This document shows, piece by piece, positions 1 to 11,500 of a DNA stretch of 64,000 nucleotides; position 1 is the first letter of the stretch, and each line of letters opens with the position of its first letter. A program made the position numbers and the translations under genes. The notes under the pieces were generated by a model. The model did not search any database and was not told where the DNA came from. It saw only the letters and a program-made list of their open reading frames with translations. Location of the stretch: positions 186,001 through 250,000 of the forward strand of contig CAKJVC010000201.1 of assembly GCA_918026815.1 (NCBI GenBank). The letters are read 5' to 3'. The DNA comes from Chalara sp. BL73 (taxonomy: Eukaryota > Ascomycota > Leotiomycetes > Helotiales).

Positions 1-1214
1 CTTTTATTACAAGCCACGCAAGAAGCCCAATTGCTGAACTGGCAAGAAGCTGCACAGCAGACTATGCTCATCACAAACTATCCCACATCTATCAATGCCA
101 TCATCTGGTAATTGCCAGTTCGTAGGGATGAGACGTAGCGACTGCCGTATCGAAGCTTTACTAACTTTCACTCGTCCTACTTACTTAATGCCGAACGCGA
201 TATTCATTTTCGTGAGTCCAGAGCCCTACGACTATTTACAGGCAGCACATAACCCGGTGCATTTACCCACAAACTACGGCCCCGCAGCGATACCCAAAAT
301 GTTATGACCAGTGGTGCATGAAGTGAAGTTCCGCGAAGATGGAGATAAGTTGGAGATGCCTCATTTACGGGTGTTGAGCATGAATTTGGTTTGCTCGAGG
401 TCGAAAAGTATCAAGAATAGCCAGCAGCTTCTCAACTCGTATGGCGCATTCGAAAATTGCCCCAGATCTCTGACACATCAACGTGAAAAATGCGTTGTCT
501 TTTCTCAGAAAGAATATGTACCAGGTAGAGCGAGATATGTTCAAGTTACAGTGCATTAAAAACCTCCACGTCACATTGAACCAGATTGGCTTTCCAAAAT
601 CCTCGTCAGTCTCATATCATTCATTGGTATCAATTATTGAAATGTAGTTGGCTAGGTCTTATGCTAAGTGTCCTTTGTACAAACGCCAATCTATCAACGA
701 AAAAAAGTCCTTGGCCATCCATTCTAGGAGGTCGCTTTCTATTCTGCATGTATTGGTGTAGCAAGATGGCAATGCCAGCATGAACAAAGAGAGAAATATC
801 CTCCATAAAGACAGCCTCCAAATGCACAGGATAACGTAAGAGAGAACATATATGCTGACTACTTTCAAGGGTGGCAAACAGCCAGCACCGTACCAAAGCA
901 GACCAGATGAATAAGAAATTTCCTCCGCAAACAGCGACCTCTAAACTCAGGAGAGGACTCCAGAAATAACGGTCGGGGTATACCGATTACTTTATAAAGG
1001 TGGCGAAAAGCCAGCACTAAAATAAAGCAAGTCGAAAACCTCGAGCATCTTATCGAGAGTCGCGAGCTTCAAGATTGATAAATGTGTTGTTGGAGGAAGT
1101 AGTGGATAGTGTAACAGATCGAGGCATCCAAGCCGAGTTGGCTCTGCATAGCTAAACTCAAGCATTAGATAATGGCTCCTAAATAACCATGATTATAACA
1201 ACTTACATTCTTAT
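1..1214. other. Intergenic stretch without a convincing gene
   Basis: Only short open frames occur on either strand, most without an ATG start, and none resembles a family I know. A short imperfect direct repeat (core AGGTGGC..A.AGCCAGCAC) occurs near 866 and again near 997. The right end is the 3' flank of the coiled-coil gene that ends at 1215, including its probable 3' UTR intron (1206 down to about 1152). Confidence 0.5.
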
Positions 1215-3206
1215 TCACTGATATACGAGTCTCATCACGGCGTCCTCGAACGCACCGTAGAGCAGATACGATCTCCATCCCACCCATACTCCCCACCCAG
1301 CACAGAATACTCCAATCGCGCCTTTCACAACATTTGGATGTTTGCGAACCAATTCTGCGTATCTATTATGAGATAATGCAGTATTGCTTGCTTTGAGATA
1401 GTCGTGAGCAACCATTGGCTGGGGGGCATTCGTAATATGGCAAGTTTGGTGGGTTGAAGAAGTAGGAGAAAAAATATTATCGTCAAGGAGCTTGGAGAGG
1501 CGCTCATGCTCTCTGTAGTAACATGAGATGTCATACTCTCCGAGCGCGGTGGCATTGCATTGTTTTTGATTAGCAAGAGTGCTATTGGCAACTTCACAAG
1601 GCGGCGCAACCTTTGAAACTTTGGAGGTAAAAGTGCTGGCAGCTTCGAATAATGTGTTTGTGGCAGATCTGGTGGCACTGGTTTGGGAAGCCTCTGTGGC
1701 GATACTGGCGATGGCGGCTTCGGCAGTCATACTTGAAGTTACAATTGAGAAGCTAGGTCCGGATGAGAGCGTTAGCGCTCCTGTGTTCGATGCCTCGTGG
1801 TCATTATCCTTGCCATCCCAAGCGCTTGTAATGCTTGCTGTTGTATAGAGAAGGCACTGGATTATGAGATAAATGACTGTCAAGAAACCGACAATTGAGA
1901 AAGGGCGGGTCCATTGCTCCCTCTCCTCGAGCTTGATGATTCGACGGGAAAAGTCTGAGTTGATTGCAGATACCTGCTCAACCCGTGTACTAATCGTCTC
2001 TATTTGTGCAAGGTATGTGACAGAAAGGCGCTCACTTTCCTTGATTAACTCAAGCTTCCGGTCCGTGTCCTCCTTGATCTCAACCATCTTAGTTAATTTC
2101 TGATCTGTGTGCTCCTTGATATCAACCATCTTCGTCAATTTCTGATCTGTGTGCTCCTTGATATCAGCCATCTCAGTCAATTTCTGATCTGTGTGCTCCT
2201 TGACCTCAGCCATCTCAGTCAATTTCTGATCCATGTGCTCCTTGACCTCAGCCATCTCAGTCAATTTCTGATCCATGTGCTCCTTGATCTCAGCCATCTT
2301 AGTCATTTTTTGATCTGTGTCATCCTTAATCTGGCTCATGGAAGCAGCCTTGATGTCGGCGTGCTCCTTGATTTTGACCATGCCCTTAAACACCTTACTC
2401 ACAGCCTGAGCGCCATCCTTCATAGTTCTAATGCAGTCAGTATGCTCCTTGATTGAATCGTCGACTTTATTGTTTATGCTGTCCAACTTTTTCATCAACT
2501 CAGTGGTCATAAGTTGATTCTGTTTTTTGATAGACGATCCTTCGAGAGTTTTCAGAGTATTTTCGACAGCAACCACTCTTTTTGTGAAATCCGTGGTGAT
2601 TTGCAAAGCATTTATTATCTCTGTTCGATATGCATTTATTTCATTCTTAAAATCGGTACGAGTAATTTGTGTGGCATCGAGAAGCTGTTGTAACGTGTTT
2701 TCCAGAGACTGTAGGGCATCTGTTTCTACTACCGCCGTTGAACTGCCTCCTGTGACTGCAGCTGAATTATTCCTTGATGAATGGCAACAGGGCATAGAAG
2801 ACAAATTTTCAATATCAGGCTGGGTGTTTTCTGTATCTGGTGATACTGTATCTGTTCGATTGAGACCGGTCGTGCTCGAACCGGAACTGCCGACAGGAAA
2901 AGCATTTAGGGCGAAGGTGTCGGATAACGCATCAGAAACACCAAGATTCGTGGAGGCTACAGTCGAACTGCCCTCGCCTTCTTGGGGGGGGCCATTGTCT
3001 TGAGTCGATCTATTGAATTCAGTTACTTAAAGCGTATGCTATCATCAGAGAGTGGCTTACGATGCTGCTAATTCGAGTCTTGCTTGCTCTTCCCGTTGCT
3101 TTTTCGCACGCTTGTGATTGTTGCGATTCTTCTTCTTCTTTGGGCCCTCGTGTGAGGTCTCACTTTGACTTGAAGTAGCTGGCATACTGGATTGAGCGAA
3201 TTCCAT
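1215..3206 (-). CDS. Coiled-coil transmembrane protein, family member 1 (unrecognised)
   Basis: I do not recognise this gene. The model has two exons, 3206-3061 and 3009-1215, giving 646 residues. The 51-nt intron (GTAAGC...TAG, phase 2) is required, because only this junction keeps the Ser/Thr-rich N-terminal frame open. The first exon is short and basic (KKKKNRNNHKRAKK). A long coiled coil follows at about residues 150-405, with seven 14-residue repeats (type IKEHTDQKLTKMVD) at about 275-372. A strong membrane span lies at about 418-436 (FLTVIYLIIQCLLY), then a roughly 200-residue Ser/Thr-rich tail with a second hydrophobic stretch near 609-635. It is the first of four similarly built minus-strand genes. 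A GTAAGT donor lies 8 nt after the stop. The plan suggests a membrane-anchored tether or scaffold; that is inference only. Confidence 0.75.
2030..2330 (-). repeat. 42-nt coding minisatellite (14-residue heptad repeat)
   Basis: About seven tandem 42-nt units inside the first coiled-coil gene encode 14-residue units such as IKEHTDQKLTEMAE, with variants VKEHMDQ, IKEDTDRK and KDDTDQKM. Fourteen residues are two heptads, so a gain or loss of units keeps both frame and coiled-coil register. Confidence 0.9.
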
Positions 3207-4094
3207 CTTGATTATGTCTAAAAACTAAGGATGGAGATAATTCGTTTCACTGGGCGAGAAACCGAGAGTAGGCGTTGTGATGGTATGTATTTTAAGGTGC
3301 TTAATGGGCTTTGAAGTTGTGGGTTGTTGGAAACTTGATGATCAGAAGTCGGTGTGATTGTAGTTATTAAATATTTATTAAAAGAGCTTTAGCCAGGGGG
3401 CGAAGGCTTTATTGTTAGATAGCAAGGCTGTTCAGCCATCTATTGTGTGCTGCAACAAAAGTGACTACCTCAGAACTTCACCTTAAAAAACATCACGCCG
3501 CTCAAAGCTGAAAGTATAAATGACTTCAAATCGTTCACTACAGAATATGGCTCTTGAGATCCTTGGTAGGAAAAGCACATGTTATTATCACGTAATAGAA
3601 TGCCAATATGATATCAACCGTAGTATTGTTATAGTATGGTATTAGTTATGTTCTAGAGAGAATATCATATTTAATGCCAGTCCACATCCCCTCCATAGTA
3701 GATCCATATATTTCCAAATTGGGCTAGCTAATGACGTTCTAACCAATCAGGAGCTTCTAGATATCAACAGCATAATAGAGAGATCTATCACGAGAGAAGC
3801 AGACTCGATTGTCGCATAACTAGGTTTTGAATACTACAGGTGAATTTTCATACAAATAATGCAAAATAGTGTGGCGGGGGTATTTTAATTCAATATGTCG
3901 ACGAGGAATCAGCCCTACAGTGGAAAACAAAAAGAAGAAATGTTGTCATATTATTCTCATTTATCAAAGCTGTTGATCTAGCAAAGAGGTCATCAGCTAT
4001 AAGGCGTGACTCGCCAATGATATAATTTTCGTTGATGTGTATGGCCATAGACCTCAATGTTTGACTGTTGAGAAATAATATTGTCACCTCCTTG
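3207..4094. other. Intergenic spacer (5' flank of coiled-coil gene 1)
   Basis: AT-rich DNA with no supported gene. It should hold the promoter of the minus-strand gene starting at 3206. On the minus strand, around 3997-3978, the sequence ATGACCTCTTTGCT matches part of the paired 70-nt repeat at 8100-8213. Confidence 0.5.
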
Positions 4095-4517
4095 ATGACT
4101 TTTGGTCATGCAAAACTGAAGCTCGATAGTATTGACACCAAATTGTGGAAAGGATGGAAGTGGTGTTTGGGAATGGCCCTGTGCTATGGGCTCAGAGGTC
4201 AGCCAGCGGCATCTGGTGAAGCGGGAACCTCAAATGAATACAATGGTGATGTACGTAGGGGAATACCATTAAGCCTTCTTGATTCTTGGAGAAATCTAGT
4301 GGCATCTAAAACTTGCCAGATGAAACACCACCTTGAAAACTATAGGGAGTCAGTTCTTGTCGAAATTGATTCATTGGAGTATTATGCAGGCATGGAGCTA
4401 TTAGGATGTAACCTACTGGAGGAAATAACAGTTGAGATAAGATGCCAAGCCCAGCTGATGAATCTGCTTAACATCGCAACATTTCAGAGCCATAAGGAAA
4501 TAACTGAACTTAGTTAA
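4095..4517 (+). CDS. Possible orphan small protein (140 aa)
   Basis: An uninterrupted frame starts at ATG 4095 and ends at TAA 4517. The predicted protein begins MTFGHAKLKLDSIDTKLWKG and is mixed polar and aliphatic, with a helical C-terminal half rich in Leu and Glu. It has no signal peptide and no motif I recognise. It lies tail to tail with coiled-coil gene 2, whose 3' end is 160 bp away. It could be a species-specific gene, a decayed exon or a chance frame. Only length and composition support it. Confidence 0.25.
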   Translation: MTFGHAKLKLDSIDTKLWKGWKWCLGMALCYGLRGQPAASGEAGTSNEYNGDVRRGIPLSLLDSWRNLVASKTCQMKHHLENYRESVLVEIDSLEYYAGMELLGCNLLEEITVEIRCQAQLMNLLNIATFQSHKEITELS

Positions 4518-4676
4518 TTTGTTTTTAATACAATGGAAGCTTCAGGATCCAACTTACTGGTACATAAACATCACTAAGCTACCATAATTTAGAATCATTG
4601 GATGAATCTGGATAGCGACTATTCGTAAGTTTTCGACCCTTAACAAAACATCGCAGTTTCGCACTTACAGGTAGCT

Positions 4677-7020
4677 TCACAGATCCCATAGGCCAAAGAA
4701 TGGGCAGCCAGACACCGTATCTAGGAGAGGCTCGGTGAGGATCTGAAGGAATCTTCTGAGAGCTGGCTCGATTATTGACTCGCTGTCCCTTCCAATCTCC
4801 ACCGTAATAGCATCGTATAGCTCCACGAACCATGTTCCAACAACCACAATCTCCGATAGATACAACACTGTGTACCAAGTGACTCCCTTCTCACTGTTAT
4901 CGCAGTGATGTCCCCCATCGATTACTGCTTGTAACTTTGTCGTAGCATCAGCATCAGAAATTTGGCTGGTGTTTGATTTGTAATTAGCTGTGCTTAAGCC
5001 CGAGTTTGAGCCTGTTCGCGAAGTGAAATCATGATAAGAATCAGAATTAATGGGCAACTGGGGACGCACTGTAACGACAGGGTATCCAATCGGCTGATCT
5101 GTCTCTACATTGACGCTCGTTGCGTTCATAGGCCATGCAGTTGTTGTGAATGGGGCAGTTGATGTGTATTCGTATTGAGGTTGAATGCAGTCCTGCTTGC
5201 CGAACCTCGATTCATTTCGTCGGGAGCCTATGGCATCATGTTTAACAGCATGAGTCGCGCCAAAACCCCCAATCAACCCCCCAACGAATATAAGAAGCAT
5301 GAGGCAAGCTAAAACCCATGGGGAGATACTGAATTTACTTTCCAGCTTTTGTATTCTCTGCTTGAACTCTGCTTCCATCTTCCTCCTAGCCTCAATTTCG
5401 GCCTTGGTCACTTCAGCTCTCCGTGCATCCATAGCTCTTAGAACTTCTTCAGCAGCCATGATATCTTCTTCGATCTTAGCTTGCGCAGCTACCTGGACCT
5501 CTGCATCTGAATTGGCTTGATTTTCTCTCTCGGTCTTGTCATTTCGCCAAATTTCAGCTTCAGCGTCAATTTTCTGTTCAAGGGCATTGCATTTCTGATT
5601 CCATTTATTGACAGATTGGGCATGGCTCGCTTTCAGGCCTGATAGAGACTTCTCAACGGCACTGGTCTTCTCTTCTTGTACGGTCTTTACTCCATCGAGT
5701 CTATTGATGAGGTCCTCCTTGATTGCATGAAGCGCGCTCACTGGTGCTTTCTCTACAATAACTTTTGACAAGGTCCCCACCGAGACTTCCATACTAGTTA
5801 ATTGACCATCAATTAAACTTTTTGTCGCCTTGTACTTCTTCTCAATTGGTTCAATAGATATTTGGACCAACTCTTGAATATTAGTCTTTGCTTCCAATTG
5901 TAGATTTTCCAGAGATTTCTTGAGTTCAAGTTTGGTGCTATTTAAGCCTTGTTCGAGATCCTTTCGGAAAGTATGCAACTTAGCAGTGATATCCTTCTTA
6001 TTCCTTTCTGAGGCATTGGTAACTTCATTGAGCTCTTTTTTAAAGTTATCCCGGTCCTTGGTGAGGTTGTCTTGGCTATTCGAAATAGATTCTATCAATC
6101 TACGCAGGTCCTCGGCCGTTTCTCCTTGCTTGTTGAATTGCTCGCCAAGACTGTCACACTGTGTCCGCAATTCGTTATTTATGTGATCACATTGTGCAAT
6201 TAACCGTTTGTCTATTCTCTTGGAATATGCGTGGACTTTCTCGTCGATGCTTTCGCCATATGTGCGGAGCTTTTTTTCAATGTTGTCGTTATGCTCAGTC
6301 AGCCTTTGGTCCAAAAACCGAGTAAGCTTTTGGAAGAGAGCAGTGTTCGAGTAGTGATCGTCGATGGGCTGCATAGAATTTTGCTGCCGACTACTGAATA
6401 AGGTCGTATTTACCGCAACTGGAGCCAAGAGTGATGACCGTGGGCCAGAAGTCGAACATTGAGGTTTTGTACGTAAATTAGGTGGACTTCCCTGGAAACC
6501 GCGCACTGGATCGAAATCCATTGCTTTCAGGTTGAAATCAGTGTGTACCACATCAAAGGAACCCTTAGCCACGCTTTTGTCATCACTCATGGTGGGAGGA
6601 TGTGGTGTGTATACTGATAATTGGGTTGGCAGTTGTCTGACTGGTGGAAGTGGATAGTGTATTGGGGTATCTTTAGACGGGCAATGATGAGGTCGGGGGT
6701 GTTGAGGTGGAGAATATTGAGGCATAGAACTAGGACCACTGGGAGTCCAACTGTGGTCAAAATTATTCAACTGTTGAGCTTCAGGAGGCTGCGTCCACAG
6801 CGTAGAGCGCTGGAAGTTTGGTTGTGTCTCGGGACTAAATTGAAGATCAATCCTGTATGAACTCTGTCATCGGAGAGATGGCTTACCCTGAAAACTTCTT
6901 TTTGGACCCGCGGTGAGTACGCTTGGGTTTCTTCGGAGCATCCTCGAGATTGACAGGGCTTGAGTCCAAGCTGGTCCCTGACTGATCAAAAGGAACCTGG
7001 TAATCAGTCTGCTCGGGCAT
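4677..7020 (-). CDS. Coiled-coil transmembrane protein, family member 2 (unrecognised)
   Basis: I do not recognise this gene. Two exons, 7020-6887 and 6834-4677, give 763 residues. The 52-nt intron (GTAAGC...TTTAG) is phase 2 and follows a short first exon ending in a basic block (KKPKRTHRGSKKK), as in gene 1. The next 120 residues are Pro/Ser-rich. A coiled coil spans about residues 170-540, with many Lys/Glu heptads. A glycine-rich membrane span follows at about 548-570 (LACLMLLIFVGGLIGGFG), then a Ser/Thr/Asn-rich tail and a second hydrophobic segment near 694-720. A GTAAGT donor lies 8 nt after the stop, the same spacing as in gene 1, so genes 1 and 2 look like close paralogues. Function is unknown; a membrane tether is an inference from shape alone. 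Confidence 0.75.
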
Positions 7021-7704
7021 TTTTTTTTTTTTGGACGATCAAGTGATACGTTGGAAATGTAAAGTGCCTCTTTGGAACAGATATAGTCTGTGGCTACTCG
7101 AGAATACTTCAACCTAGTGTTTTATGATCGGAAGGTTATAAGATTTGGTGAAGGGAATATTCCTCGCTGTAGGGAGGCGCATAAAATTCATTGACGCCTT
7201 GTAGAATAATTAGTTTAGTTTGAGCGGCAAGGCTGGCTCATAGGTTAGTACCTATAGTGAATCTTTTAGCTCTCACAGTGATAGGACAAATTCTGTTATT
7301 ATTGCGGACTACTCTTTGTTTGAGGAAGTTAAGGAATTAGGATACATAAAACTCAGGCGTGAAAGTACAGCAGTGACCAAGTACCACAAACTCTCTTATG
7401 ATAAAATTGAAGGTTTATTTCCTTGATAAGAAAAAAGCGCTAATAATATAGAGCATTTGGACCTAGAATCTCCTTGTATAATGGAGTGGACTTTAAAGGG
7501 ACAAGAATTTACATATATAATAACACAATGGATGATGACCTTCGTGAGAATCTTTTATTCTTACTGTCGGATACCGATCACTTAGCAAAAGACGTAGCAG
7601 CTATTGGCTACGTTCTTGCTTGTGTGATTATGGTTCCTTGATTGATTGATGAGGTTCTACGCTACGGAGTTGAGTAGGATTTTTAGGCCCTACTGTTTCA
7701 CGTC

Positions 7705-7726
7705 CTAACCACGTGCTAACCACGTG
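7705..7726. promoter_or_regulatory. Tandem CTAACCACGTG pair (two E-boxes)
   Basis: Two abutting identical 11-bp copies each contain the palindrome CACGTG, the classic core bound by bHLH factors in fungi. They lie about 690 bp upstream of the minus-strand gene starting at 7020. The duplication is visible directly; the regulatory role is inferred. Confidence 0.35.
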
Positions 7727-8099
7727 ATCATAATTACATACAATTGGCTACCAACACTTACTATTTTTGTTGGTTTAAGAATTGCTAAGAGTTGAGGAAG
7801 CACTTTAACACATTTTGAATGTGATAATTGCTTACCATATAGTTCCATGTACTGTAGAGAGCATTCGAAATCCCTGATATATGCTATGAATGTTTCACAG
7901 AGCTAAATGAAGGTGCTTAGGGAGAAAGTCACACAATAATATTGATTCACATAGGACACACATTTTTGGTGTATGAGATGATATTTTTTTAGAATGGCCA
8001 TGAGTTCCCTGAGGTCTGTTATGAGAACAGGGGCAGGTAAATAGTTCAATGTCTTTGACATGATCCATCAATACAAATATGAAATAAAAGCGGCATGAG

Positions 8100-8213
8100 C
8101 AAGCAAAGCGGTCATTTGCCTCAGGGGACGATCCAGCAATGCATCAAAATAGAGTGAAAGCATGTGACACAAGCAAAGAGGTCATTTGCCCTGAGGGACG
8201 ACCACCAATGCAA
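8100..8213. repeat. Two hairpin-forming direct repeats, 70-nt period
   Basis: Two copies start with CAAGCAAAG at 8100 and 8170. Each has an outer arm pair around an inner CCT..AGG type stem: GGTC/GATC in copy 1 and GGTC/GACC in copy 2, so the arm can pair in both despite the change (wobble versus Watson-Crick). The intervening ATTTGCC and GGGACGA blocks are conserved. No coding frame explains them. Confidence 0.6.
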
Positions 8214-8463
8214 GCATGGGAAGGAATTGACAAAAGAAAGTAGATAGAACTCGATGCCATAATGCATAATCCACTAGCCCAGGAACTGCTGCCTTGTTAA
8301 GCACAAACTTGACGTAGTCTTTAATAGCCTGTAAAAATTAGCACATATTTCAATTGAAGGTCTGAATGAACCAATTTCAAACCTACTTGAAAGCTAACAA
8401 GCTGAATAAGGCATTCCATAACATAAATGACTTGGCTCATGAAGCCTCTTTTTGCTCGAATGC

Positions 8464-8548
8464 CTAATAGCCACAAATCGTTAGTTGATTATCCCGTTTT
8501 ACAAATGCTCTCTCGTACAGAAGAAGAGTTGTAGAGGAGATCACTTAC
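8464..8548 (-). other. Probable 3' UTR intron of coiled-coil gene 3
   Basis: A donor GTAAGT at 8548 lies 33 nt after the stop codon. It is followed by a branch-site match (CAACTAACG) and an acceptor (CTATTAG) ending at 8464, giving an 85-nt intron. Gene 4 has a comparable 85-nt intron 35 nt after its stop. Confidence 0.55.
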
Positions 8549-8581
8549 TGGTACATGGTTGATTGTGATTGGGCAACCCGA

Positions 8582-11500
8582 TTATTGCATATGGATAGCA
8601 ATTGTCCTGCTCGCCTCTCTAGGAGGTGGTGGAGACGTAGAAGAGGGAAGCCATGGTTTAAATAATGGTATAACAACTACATCAGCATTATTTTGCGGCC
8701 AGCCTGGCGAGGCTGAGCTGTTGTGTGAATCAGTTGAATTTTTAGTAGCATGGCGAAGACTATTTGGTCTGGACGATGGCAGGATCCAACTGCAAGACAG
8801 CAGTATTAAGAGTGGTATGAGAGCTAGAATATTGATGAATGTGTTCCGCGCAAATGGCGCCAACCACTTGACTTTGGGATTGCTGATAGTACTGGCAATA
8901 ACAGTTCGTAATTCAGAGCTGTCGTTTATATGATCGGGGGTGGTAGATGAGTATGCAGTCTCTGCCATCTCTTGAGCAGGTGGATCTGGTTCCGACTGCT
9001 TGGGATGATTCTCTCTATATGCGGTGGTGTTGTTATTGAGAACTGGGTAAAGTACTAGGTCGGGGTTGCGCTGCGCGAGAGACGAATCCGTTTGGGTGGA
9101 CCTGCTGATGGCTTTGATCTTGGGATTCGTAGATGGGCTTGACTTCTTGACAATGCAAGAGAGACCATTGGTGATGGGTTTCGAGGAGGGGCTTTGATAC
9201 TGCCCAATCTTAGGCGGCTTAGTGTCATCGCTCTTACCACAGGCTTCTGCAAGTGACATTATGAGGCCCGCTTGCTGAAGCTGTTCCCAATCCAAAATTT
9301 CAAGTCCAGGTTCCGCCTTTTTGCAAGGTATCTTGCGTCGGATATTACGCGAATCCTTTACTCCCGTATCCGAAAGCACAATCTCATCATCTAACACATC
9401 TGGCTCTCGCATAATCTGCTTATGGTGCCTTTGGCGTAATAGTTTGGATATAGGCTTGGCAGGTATCTTTGATTCCAGTTTGTGGATTTGCATGTTAAGC
9501 TTCTGGATTGTCTCTACCAAGCCTTGAATACGCTGAGCAGCATATATCTCGTCTGACATAGGATTACCAAGCCCGGTTGCGGATTCGCTCAGTAAACCAT
9601 GGATATATGTCACAGGGTAAACCTTATGCTGCTCGCAGTGAGCCTCGGATTCAGATGTAGTCTTTTGGGTGATATAAAACGTCTCCACGCCGTTTTCATC
9701 CTGTTCAAGCCGATCTACTTTGTATTGGTAAGTTGATACTTCAAATTTCAGATTTTTAAGATCTTTCGCGAGCGTATCGTTCTCTGTCTGGAGCCTACTA
9801 TTCTCCTGTCGAAGTTTGGAAAATTCTCCCTTGAGGCTATTATTTTCACTCTCAGCACCGGCCCTCTCTTTCACAAGGCTATCCTTGTCTGTTTGAAGGC
9901 GGCTGTTGTTACCCTTCAGCCTGGATATCTCTTCCTCCAAGCTCTTCTTCTCAGCCTCAAACTTGGACTCTCCCTTTATAAGCTTGATATTTTCATCCTT
10001 GAGAGCATTGGAATTGGACTCTAGAACCTGATTTAGGATTGTGCTTTCCTGGAGAGAATTTTCAGCTAATAAAACCCGCTTGGAGGCTTCTTCGATCTTG
10101 ATATTTTGCTCCCCAACCCTATCCTTAAGATTCTTTTGCTCTTGATCAAGCTCTTTGATTGTTTTCATAAGTTTGTCACTCTTGTGTTCGAGTTCAACCT
10201 TATCTTTTTCAATCCGTAGTTTCCTTTCGGTCAGCGCTGCGATTTCATTATCTTTGAGTGGGACAGCAGCCTCAGCTTTTGTGAGTCTTTCTGATATCTT
10301 CTCAAACTCGCCCTTTAGTCTTTGGAAATTCTTCTGAAGTTCAAAGCTTGGGATTTCCAGCTCTGGATTTTGGACTTTTGGGTGCTCAGTCTCGTCTGCC
10401 GCCGCAGAGATTTCATTGTTACTATTAGCAACTGCTTCAACCCAACTTTGAGAGTTTATGTTCGATCCGCACACTTTTTTGTTTTTAAATTTCAGACGTC
10501 GACTTAGGCGTTTGTTTTTGCGTCTCAAAACAGGATGTAGTCGGTTGGTTGAGGAGCCTCGACATTCTGAATTCTTGAGTAAGACCATCTTATGGTGATT
10601 TTCAAGGCTGATTACTTGTTTCTCAAGTTTCTGGATTTGGAAGGCCTTTTCCAAATCAGAAGAATGTAAAATCTGCAACTCATTCTTTTGTTGCTGGAGC
10701 TGCTCTGACATAACGCTCATCGTCTTCTCCAAGCCTTTTGCCTTGGCTTCGGCCATTGCGTTTTGTTGTTGAAGGTGATTAATCTGTCCGTCTTTTTGTG
10801 CAAGCTCATGCTGAGTCTGGGACGCATGCAAGGTTATTTTATGGTGCTTTTGAATGCACTCGTTTCGTAAATTTTCCAATCTAACCAACTCTATGGCTGC
10901 ATTAGGGATAAAAGCAGTGAGTGGCTTTGAGCCAGTCTCTTCCCAATCTGCAGAATATTCTTCATCCCAACCTGCTTTCTCAACTGCCTCCTGTAGCATG
11001 GTATACAAGTCTTTGATCTCTTCTTTCACATCGATAAGTTCAGCTTCCATCTGCTTAGCTTTTTCGCGGGTAAACGTAGAAGCCGAGGTATTTAATAATC
11101 CTGCTGAGTTCCTTGTTATGTCTGATTTAAGGCTCTGACTGATTCTTGCCGCTGCTTGTTCAGAGGTGATCGGTTTGCCAAAAGGGTGCTCTGCTGCGGA
11201 TGCACTCTCATTGATATCATCATTCAAAACCGTCGTAGAAGGCGGATCAGAAAATAAGCCGGTTGGAGTTCTAGCCTCAGCCACGGGAGTCTGATTTGTG
11301 TCTAATGACTTAGTTGTCTTTGGATCACCGTGAAAACGGTTAACTCGACAACGAATCATAGGGCGTCTTTGAATGTCCTCTCCGGTGGGGTATTTCTGAG
11401 GCACCAATGAAGCAGTGTCATCAAAACTCTTTTGTTGCTGATTTTGCCCCTCGGCACTATATCTCGTAGCATTGAACTTTCCAAGTCCGGGAATGTTTTG

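Larger units (their letters stand above)
7021..8463. other. Long spacer between coiled-coil genes 2 and 3
   Basis: No gene is supported. The spacer holds the promoter of gene 2 with a T-rich run just upstream of its start, a perfect tandem pair of CTAACCACGTG (7705-7726), two 70-nt-period hairpin repeats (8100-8213), and the 3' flank of gene 3 beyond its probable 3' UTR intron. Confidence 0.6.

Noticed and set aside
630..896. Minus-strand 88-codon frame
   Set aside because: No domain, no clear promoter or intron context; hydrophobic stretches are not enough to call a gene.
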